Below, piece after piece: positions 56,464-64,000 of a DNA stretch of 64,000 nt (positions within the stretch are counted from its first letter, which is position 1; each line of letters starts with the position of its first letter). The stretch comes from Cristatella mucedo (Eukaryota; Bryozoa; Phylactolaemata; Cristatellidae). The DNA is taken from assembly GCA_009760855.2 (NCBI GenBank), contig WPIO01000175.1, positions 317,001-381,000 on the forward strand. Direction: 5' to 3'. A program made the position numbers and the translations under genes. The notes under the pieces are model-generated. The model saw nothing but the letters and a program-made list of their open reading frames with translations. It was not told the DNA's origin and did no database searches.

Positions 56464-57965
56464 TTTAATGTAATGTAATGTGATGTATCTCCGCCTGTAA
56501 CTCAACCAAGCCACTAAGACTATGTGGCTGTTAGGCAGGAGAGTTTTGCTCAGCACCCGCACAGCCTGAGCGGCTTTCCGTACGCATTCGGTAGCCAATA
56601 GACTTCATCTCTGCAAAACTCCGAAGCTAGGCTTGTCAGTCATGAGCTTCGCAGTTGCCACATTACTCCACTTCTCACCAACCTGCAGTGGCTACCAGTC
56701 AAGTAACGGATTGACTTCAAGGTTTTGTCACTCACTTTTAGGTCACTTCATTCTTTGGCTACAGCCTATCACTCAGATCTACTCCCCCATCAGGCCAAGC
56801 ATCGTACCTACGCTTTTCGGAATCCAACAGTCTACAAATACCCCGTACAAACCTCAAATCCTTTGGAGACCACGCATTTAGTACGTATGCTCCCAAAGCC
56901 TAAAACTCCCTCCCGACCTGCGTCAGAACATCCCCTGACCTGACAACATTTAAAAAGAATTTAAAAATGCACCTATTTTGGACAGCATTTAGTGGGTCCC
57001 TGTGATTCGTCCTTCATGCGCTTATGCGTGCTGACTGTGCATGCTGCCACTAATCACATTTGTATGCTGACCCTGTGCATGTTACCCCTAACCATGTTAT
57101 TCATTTTGTTTGTTTGTCAAGCATGATTTTACTCACCATTTAATTGCATTTACTTTTCAGCAAATGTAAAGCACCTAGAGAGAGATTGAATTCTCTGAGG
57201 GTACTTTATCAAGTGTATTAATATTAATATTATCTCACGCGACTAAAAGAATGTGAGAAGCATAGGCTGAGTCGAAAGGACGGTTGAAGTAGTGAATAGC
57301 ATGGAAGTAGCAGTTTAGGACGACTCGAAAGGATGTGCCATAGTGTGGCAACATGAGATTAGTTGAAGTTGCTTTCGAACTGTGGAAGCGAGTTCCGTAG
57401 TCTAGTACCTGCAGGGCAAAAGCTTCTGGGGCCAGCGGCCTGTAAGTGGAGAATGGAATAGCTATTTTATTGTCCGTACAGTACCTGAGGTTACGAGGAG
57501 GATGGAACTGGTGCAACAATTCAGCTGACTATGATGAAGCCAAACCGTGGCGGGTTTTGTGGGTCAACGTATAAACTTACACTGCATCCGTTGATCAACA
57601 GGCAGCCATCATAGCTCTTTTAACAAAGAAGAAACATGACCAAACCTCTCGGATTTGCAAACTGTGCTAATCCTGCAGCCATATTCATAACCAACTGCAG
57701 TGGCCTAACAATTGTTTTCGGTAGCCCAGCAAAAAGGCATTACAACAATCTAGCCGAGACAGAACTAAGGAGCCAGTCAATTTATTTGCAGGCCAGCATG
57801 GAAGACAGTTCCTAATCTTGGCTATGGATCGGACGTGATTGCTAGCTATGGAAACAATTTTCTGAACAAAACGTTTACAATTTAGGCAGTTGACAAAGAC
57901 GACACCTAAATTTTGCAAACGTGATGATGGTCGTACATAAGCGTCACCTATTAGAAGAGGGATAC
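56464..57965 (-). mobile_element. LINE-B copy split by LINE-A
   Basis: LINE-B pieces lie at 56464-56611 (3' end with TAATG tail) and 57232-57965 (upstream part), with a forward LINE-A between them. The sequence ATCTC borders both sides of the LINE-A (56607-56611 and about 57232-57237), consistent with a 5-bp target duplication. Confidence 0.8.
56612..57231 (+). mobile_element. LINE-A, 5'-truncated, nested in LINE-B
   Basis: Matches LINE-A from about 38213 to the end: polymerase C-terminal part, 3' UTR, hairpin, and a short ATTAATATT tail. The frame is shifted twice. Confidence 0.85.
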
Positions 57966-58447
57966 CTTCGATTCATCAAAGAAATGTTTCTCTGTGCAGT
58001 TAAAGAAAGCTAACATATACCATCTTAAATCAGGGCATGTTTGAACTCCATTTACGTCATTAAAGCAAAACAAACATCTTAATTGGCAACTCGAAGTCTT
58101 GTTTGGCTTCCATGTGAATGATCTTTCTATGCTTACTTAAGCTAAACGTTTTAGTTGCATGAATTATCAACTGTCACAACTCATTTGCAGCCTCCATGAA
58201 GCGTGTTGAAATGCTTTATTGAATAGAAATTTCTGAACGATTTCCTTCTTCTTTGAATCATCCTAGCAGCAGAGGCCCCATCTAGACACGAAAAGACAAA
58301 AAAGACAAAAATACACTATTCATCTAGACACTTCTCTGAAAAGCCTCTCATCACCCCAAAATAATTACTGCTCCAGGTCAGCGAGTCGTCGGATGTCACA
58401 GTAACTGCTTCTCTGCCGCTTGCGATCGGCATATGATTAATTTTTAG

Positions 58448-59102
58448 ATACCTCGGTCAAGGTTAGCTGATGCTTCCAGCCAGGCGTCCACACTCAGTGC
58501 AGCAGTGTCAGCCATTGACCAAGACGACGTAGCCGCGCTTCTTGAAGCAGTGTCTAGCATCTGTGTGGCCGATCGCCTAATTGAGCTCAAGGTGCCGGAG
58601 CTGCACTGCAGCCTTCTGCACTACGCAGCCGTCTGCAACAGCGAAGGTGCTGTCGAAGCGTTGGTCAAGGTTGGTGGTGAGCTGCTCGTGCTGCACTCGC
58701 AGGCACTCAATCCCAAGTCGGCGGCCACAGAGACTTGCCTGCACGTGGCTGTCTCATGTGGCAGTGAGCGCAGCGTCCGGGCCATCTTGAACTGCCTGAC
58801 GCCGGAAATGCGCTCACACTGGCTGACGGCAGAAACTGTAGTCGTCGAGCGAGGCAGCGACCTCCTCGGCGTGTCGGTCCTTCATCTGGCCGCCATGCAC
58901 GGTCATGTGCACCTGATCGACTACTTAGTCAGCGACCAGCAGGTCCCCGTGGATCTCCCATGCAGCAACAAAGTCACGGCCGTTTACCTGGCAGCTCGAA
59001 AGAATAGAGCGACGGCGGTTCAGCGGCTGCTGGCTCTCGGAGCTCGCACAGACGTTGTCGATCACGAATCCATGACGTTCCTTCATTATGCAATCCTATC
59101 AG
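58448..59102 (+). CDS. gene 2 exon: ankyrin repeats
   Basis: The acceptor GATTAATTTTTAG is strong and enters in phase 0, as the exon ending at 47992 requires. The donor TCAG|GTAGGA leaves after one base of a codon. The peptide has at least four ankyrin units: CSLLHYAAVCNSEGAVEALV, ETCLHVAVSCGSERSVRAIL, VSVLHLAAMHGHVHLIDYLV and VTAVYLAARKNRATAVQRLL, then TFLHYAIL. A 655-base ankyrin exon with intact frame and strong coding pattern is clearly a host gene. A second, weaker phase-0 acceptor at 58484 would shorten it by 12 residues. Partner or function cannot be told from the ankyrins alone. Confidence 0.9.
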
Positions 59103-59295
59103 GTAGGAGATGCTGCTATCTGTTCTAGTTTGCTGGACATCTAAAGTCTAATAGTTGCCTTGAAGTTTTGGGATACTCTCTCTTGGTCGATTCTTGGTCG
59201 GTCATGATTTCTATTCCTCTCCACCACCCAGCATGTGCTGGTCATATCTTTTCCGGTTGTAGAGCTTCCCTCCGCTGAGCTTGCGGCTTTTGCAG

Positions 59296-59915
59296 GTGAC
59301 ACAGACATGGTCAGGCTGTGCTTGCAGAGAAGTTTAAGGCCAGCCAGCATCCATCTCTGGAGAAAGTCCAATCCGCTGATGCTAGTTGCAAACGAGGACA
59401 GAGCAGATTTAATGTCGCTACTTCTAGAAGATGCCGATTTGCGACTCCTCGTTGACATTCCGACGAGAGCACTTGGTCACTCACCATTACATATTGCATG
59501 CAGCAGTGACAAAGACTCCGACTCAGCCATGTGTGGCATTTTGCTAGCTGGAGGAGCAAACACGCTTTCCTGCAACGCACATGGCGATACCCCTTTTATG
59601 CTCGCGACGTTAAATAATAAGGTGGCCTCGATGATCTCGATGGCTCTACATTTTTCTTCACCCAGACGACGTCACTTCCAGACTGTGAGCAGGAGCGGCC
59701 ACAGCATCTGGGACTATGCCTTGAAGGCCAGTGGCCGGGAAGTACTAATTGCTCTGCTTGAGATAGCCATGCACGCCTACAGCATGGACAATCACGTGAC
59801 GGAGCCTAATCCTGAGCTAGAAGATCTAAGTACATTCCTTTCTTTCGAGCTAGACTCATGTTTAACAACACCGTTGCATATAGCCATCGAACGAGGCGAC
59901 CCCAGCCACCTGTCG
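59296..59915 (+). CDS. gene 2 exon: further ankyrin repeats
   Basis: The acceptor GCGGCTTTTGCAG enters on codon position 2 and completes GGT (Gly) with the previous exon, giving LHYAILSGDTDMVRLCL, a normal ankyrin helix pair across the junction. The donor TCG|GTGAGT leaves in phase 0. Ankyrin boxes: SPLHIACSSD, DTPFMLATLN, HSIWDYALKASGREVLIALL and TTPLHIAIERGD. The intron before it is only 193 bases, unlike the repeat-filled introns elsewhere. The ankyrin frame is still running at the donor, so at least one more exon must follow, but none is visible before 64000. Confidence 0.9.
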
Positions 59916-60334
59916 GTGAGTGCGAATGAATAGACTCTGGAAGTTTTTTATTCGTACGTGACTGAGCTGCAAGTGCTATATCAGTGGCTACAAATAACAT
60001 AAATTAGTTACCAATACAAGTTGTAGAATTTACTCACTACGGTTACTCGGCAACAGATGTGACATATCTACTATCAGACAATGCGTTAAAAAATTTGTGT
60101 GCTAATTCTAAGTGATAGCTCTTCTTTTCCATTATGGCTTATCTTTCGTAAATAAAAAGGCTTATGTGTTTAAATGCAAGAGATGATCAAACCAGCAAAC
60201 TAGTAATCTTCTTTGAACAGAAGACTTACTTTTGTAGATCGTAAGCCACATCATTATGAAAATTTACATTGCTAGTCAAACAAAAAGAAAAGATATAAAG
60301 AACTATGCATGCCCTCTACACTGCTTCAGTTTCT

Positions 60335-60561
60335 TAAAGCAACAGGGGCTTGGGAACGTTGACACTGTGCAAACTGTTGCTAACCAAACTTCCATTCTTA
60401 AGTTATGCATGTCTCCCCTAACCATATTATGCTTGTTAACATTAAGCATGCTACCATTAATCGTTCTATCATACTTCCTTTGCAGCAAATGTAAAGTGCC
60501 TAGAAAGAGGTTATGTTCTCAGAGGGCGTTATACACATTTTTTATTGTTATTATTATTGTA
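60335..60561 (+). mobile_element. LINE-A 3' end, diverged
   Basis: Blocks GACACTGTGCAAACTG, ATGCATGTCTCCCCTAACCAT, the hairpin (AAAGTGCC to GGGCGTTATA) and (ATT)n. In the presumed next intron of gene 2. Confidence 0.75.
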
Positions 60562-61287
60562 AGATAAAATTAATAAGAAAATCCTACCCCCTATGCAATT
60601 CATATAGTATATCACACTCAACTGATGTCAAAGTTGTGACCCGCTAATGGGAACTCAAGCCTTTCACAAAACGCTCGAATTTGCTGGTAGGTTATTCCAT
60701 ACCTTTCAATTAGTAAATGGATTCTCATGAGGTAATTCATGGAATGCTGCATAATAGCTGTTTATATCTGCCAGAAACTGTATAACTAGAGACCTTTTTA
60801 TGGATAATAGGTGTTAGTACCTAATGGCTTGTGCCTATGAGTATATACGTAAGGCCATTATTTCCCGAAAATCAGATTCGCTGGAAAGAACATTGATTAG
60901 TTTTAAATTTAGCCATTTCCGACGAGCAGTTGGACGAATTCGCGTCTTCTATATTCATGTCTAGGCAGAAAAAGAAAAAAGAACGACTCAAAAATAGCAT
61001 TTACTTTAAATGAATGTCTACAAAATATCGAGAAATCGGGAGCTTTCTTAGATTTAGGATGAAACTGTAAATTAATTTCAAACATCTAATCCAGAGCTCA
61101 GTTTCCCATAGTGCACTTGCTGCACTTTCCTTCCTGGCACCATTTAAGGTTTAGTATGTCTTGTTATTAGCTCTCGCCATCGCCCACATCTTCCGATTAA
61201 ACGTCAGTTTATTTCTTGAATATATCAAAACGAGCATTTGGAAGCCTCCTTAAAACAAAACCCTGAAACTCAATGAGCTGTAGATCT
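60562..61287. other. no gene seen
   Basis: No exon or repeat family recognised. Confidence 0.35.
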
Positions 61288-61506
61288 TTAAAATAGCCTC
61301 AAAAGCTCTATACCGTTTCCCTCTCTTTTAATACCCACGATAAACCAAGCCATTGGGATGAAGCTACTACGAGCTGCCTTCTCCTTAGAGATTCCGTAGA
61401 ATTCATCGCATGCAATGATCTCCATCTGTAATTCCGCAAAGACATCGGATTGCATTGCCTCGGATAGCCTAGGAGTGAGGTTTCGAAGATAATCCAACAC
61501 CGGCGA
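61288..61506 (-). CDS. candidate terminal exon with BESS-like segment
   Basis: On the minus strand the acceptor CTCAACATTTTTAG has a good pyrimidine tract and opens a frame ending in a stop at 61288. The peptide begins SPVLDYLRNLTPRLSEAMQS and continues DVFAELQMEII. That matches the BESS motif pattern (hydrophobic pair, Pro, then a Q..I/L helix) found at the C-terminus of MADF-type DNA-binding proteins, and an exon end soon after it is typical. No MADF exon is visible upstream on this strand before 64000. It could also be a chance frame; the motif match is by eye. Confidence 0.35.
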   Translation of the reverse strand, partial: SPVLDYLRNLTPRLSEAMQSDVFAELQMEIIACDEFYGISKEKAARSSFIPMAWFIVGIKREGNGIELLRLF

Positions 61507-61509
61507 CTA

Positions 61510-62829
61510 AAAATGTTGAGCAGTCATAATTTATTGTTTGCATAAGGCTCAGCTTGATGGACAGTGATGGCGTGAATACATTAATAGAGCAATCTCGTCA
61601 AGGTTCTCTCCGAAACTTTACTCCCCACTCAACAATAACCCGAGTTCTCCGTGGCTAAAAAAGCCTGCAGTTTTGGGCAAGGTGGTCACTGCTGTCATAA
61701 AAATGCACACGATAGCAGGAAAAAGCGCTAAAACCGCTATTGAGAACCATCAAAAAATGCCACAATTTTGATGTCCAAGAACCTCAGCCTAGCTAGTGAT
61801 ACTTCAAAGAGTTCACCAACGTCACGAAACCTTCGTCATTTCTTTTGAGGCACGCCGATTGAGCAAGAAAAAACTGGATACAATGGTCACCATAGTTCCC
61901 ATGGTCTATGAGCAGCCGCCATACAGGCTCGTGGACAGAGGCATTGAAGAAGGAGGTAGCAGTCATTCCTCTTACACCAATTCCCCTCGTAGCCATCTTA
62001 AAAGCGATTCCCAGTGAGCCCCATTAACGAGGAGCGTTCTTTGGCCAGTCTCAATCGGATGGGTTAAGAGCCGGAAAAGGTTTCCTTTGATAAGCGACTG
62101 ACACATTTTAATTCAGCAGTTCACTGCTTCAGCATTGGCATCCAATGCTTGGCGTCGGAATATGTGGATGTGACATTTTTCAGTAGACCACTGAGTTCTC
62201 TTGGTTCAGGTAGCATGGGTTTCTCGCTTCAGCTCGCTCTCTAAAAGTAATTTTCACCCAGATGTAAAAGGTATTGATCGCTCTCTAACTTACAAGTTAA
62301 ACTTCGAAGACCCATTGTTGCTTTCTTCAGAGGGGAGGTTTCAGGGGTCTCTGGGGTGATGGATGGATGAGAGACGATCTATCCATGGAATCGAATGTGA
62401 AATCTGTCTTGTCTGAAGCATTGATGGGTCAAACAGGCAGAAAAGCCGTTGTTCCTTAATTGGTCAGTGGGTTACCACCTAATTCATTTGATGGCATCGC
62501 CTCAGTCATTTTTACCCTCCATGCCTTCAATCAAAAGAATCAAATTAAATTTTAATCAAAAATGAATATATTTGAGGCCGTAATTAATTTATCTCGTTTG
62601 TGATGGACAATTTCTTTGGCAGACTATATCGACCAACAATTTTTACATTACCTCCCAAGCTTTATTGAGGAGGCCAAATACGATTTTCACAGCTAAGTAT
62701 GTGCTTCCACAGACTTTGCCCCGTGTCTTAACAAACCGGCTGAGCCAACGTACCTACAAGCGTCTGGTGGACACTTGCTGCCAATAAGGCTATTTAATAA
62801 AATCCTGATATTTGTTCAGTAAGGCCACT
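61510..62829. other. no gene seen
   Basis: Short open frames on both strands without a domain. Confidence 0.35.
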
Positions 62830-63270
62830 AAGCCTAATAATAAAATAATGCGTTTGATATAGCGCCCTGACCTCAGAGAACTTAATCTCATCCTAGGCAC
62901 TTTACATTTGCTGCAAAGGAAGCACGATCGGATTTATAATTGTATCGTACTAGATTAACAACAAGATTAATAGGATTGAGGGTGACGTGTACATGGTCAG
63001 CAAGAAAGTCTGGTGGATAGCAGCATGCACAGTGTCAGCACACGTAAGCACATAAGGAAGAATCACAGGTACCCAATAAATGCTGTGATACAGATATTCT
63101 TTTTTAGTTTTTTTTAAACGTGGTTAATTCAGGAGCTGTCATGATGCAATTCAATAGCGGTTCCAGGCTTTAGGAGCGTACGAACTAATGGCACGGCCTC
63201 CAAAGGATTGGAGATTTGTACAAGGTATGGTTAAGCAGTTAGATTCCGAAAAGCAGGCGGTGGCAAGCAA
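62830..63270 (-). mobile_element. LINE-A 3' part, diverged
   Basis: Reverse copy from an AATAATAAAATAAT tail through the hairpin (with a CTGACC insertion), the 3' UTR, and into the polymerase tail up to GATTCCGAAAAGC near 63263. Confidence 0.75.
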
Positions 63271-63740
63271 ACTGGTACGATTATGGTCAGCAGCTTTACT
63301 AGCACTTATAATGCAAGCAAGTACTTTTAAATATGACGGAATTAGTAATTGAGATGCAATAGTTCGTAGACGAACTGATCCATAACATGACTCAATGATT
63401 TCGCATAGTGATCAATCAATGGCGGACAAATTAAAAAGGGATCAATTTAAGTTTTACTAGCGTGACAACGATACCTTAGTAAAAAGTCTGTGCGGCTCTG
63501 CAGAGTTAAACTGAGGCATACATACATAAAAAGGGCGAGTATTTTACGCAACAAGTTTTTCATTAGCAATATATTCAGTATTGTGGAAAACAGGAAAAGT
63601 TACTTTTTCCACTTCCGGTCGCTGAAGAAGGGCACTTCTGATCCAATTACCTATTTCTATACTTCCGAGGTGCAAGTAATTGTAGTAGCACCTAATAACT
63701 AAATAAAATTTGTTTCTTGAGTATTTTACCTAGTCAACCC

Positions 63741-63756
63741 AGTCTATAGTATAGTG

Positions 63757-63831
<75 letters not shown>

Positions 63832-63855
63832 GATATATATATATTTGTATATATG
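63741..63855. repeat. (AT)n microsatellite
   Basis: A near-perfect AT run of about 75 bases, then AT broken by GTATAT and AGATAT. Confidence 0.95.
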
Positions 63856-64000
63856 CCAGCTATAGCATCAACCTCCGAACATGCTGTGAGAGTTTTATCA
63901 ATCAAATCGTAGCCAGGTGAGTGGCATGCTGGTCCAGAACCCTACTTCAAAAGCTGTTTTACCTTACCTCTAAATCAACAAGCCGAGCGTTTGAATGCCA

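Overview
This window reads as nuclear DNA of an invertebrate animal. Coding sequence is cut into short exons with GT/AG borders. The introns are long and packed with retrotransposon debris. The recognisable host protein is an ankyrin-repeat cation channel of the TRP superfamily. There are tRNA-derived SINEs and microsatellites, and there are no operons or Shine-Dalgarno sites. I cannot name the phylum from sequence alone.

Layout. (1) 3.3-16.1 kb, + strand: gene 1, a TRP channel most like the vanilloid (TRPV/TRPV-like) group. Six exons can be assembled. Four are ankyrin exons (3293-3554, 4268-4509, 8287-~8379, 9547-9723), one is a linker exon (13083-13293), and a GC-rich terminal exon (14354 or 14432 to 15864) carries S1-S6, the pore and the C-terminus. 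Codon phase agrees at every junction except the 3' end of the third exon. Upstream exons must lie left of the window or are not recognisable. (2) 16-41 kb: no host gene that I can support. The stretch is dominated by two non-LTR retrotransposon families, called here LINE-A and LINE-B. Both have a CR1/L2/Rex1-type layout with an APE-type endonuclease and a YADD reverse transcriptase. (3) 41-60 kb, + strand: gene 2, a second ankyrin-repeat gene (47850-47992, 58448-59102, 59296-59915, and a candidate exon at 41346-41481). No channel domain is visible for it before the window ends. (4) 61.3-61.5 kb, - strand: a possible terminal exon with a BESS-like segment.

The mobile elements have a readable history. 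LINE-B copies are older and full of stops and frameshifts; their 3' ends finish in an ACATT-rich tail. LINE-A copies finish in a conserved hairpin followed by (ATT)n and repeatedly sit inside LINE-B copies. The longest LINE-A (35384-38833) has one continuous frame broken by a single in-frame TAG, and splits a LINE-B in two. Two tRNA-derived SINE families are present. SINE-2 ends in a segment that resembles the LINE-A 3' hairpin, which suggests LINE-A machinery moved it.

How it fits together: gene 1 should make a membrane channel whose cytosolic ankyrin repeats precede a six-helix pore. Gene 2 lies on the same strand and has a similar ankyrin-exon architecture, so it could be a neighbouring paralogue whose pore exon lies beyond position 64000. 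All exon joins here are read by eye and have no transcript support.
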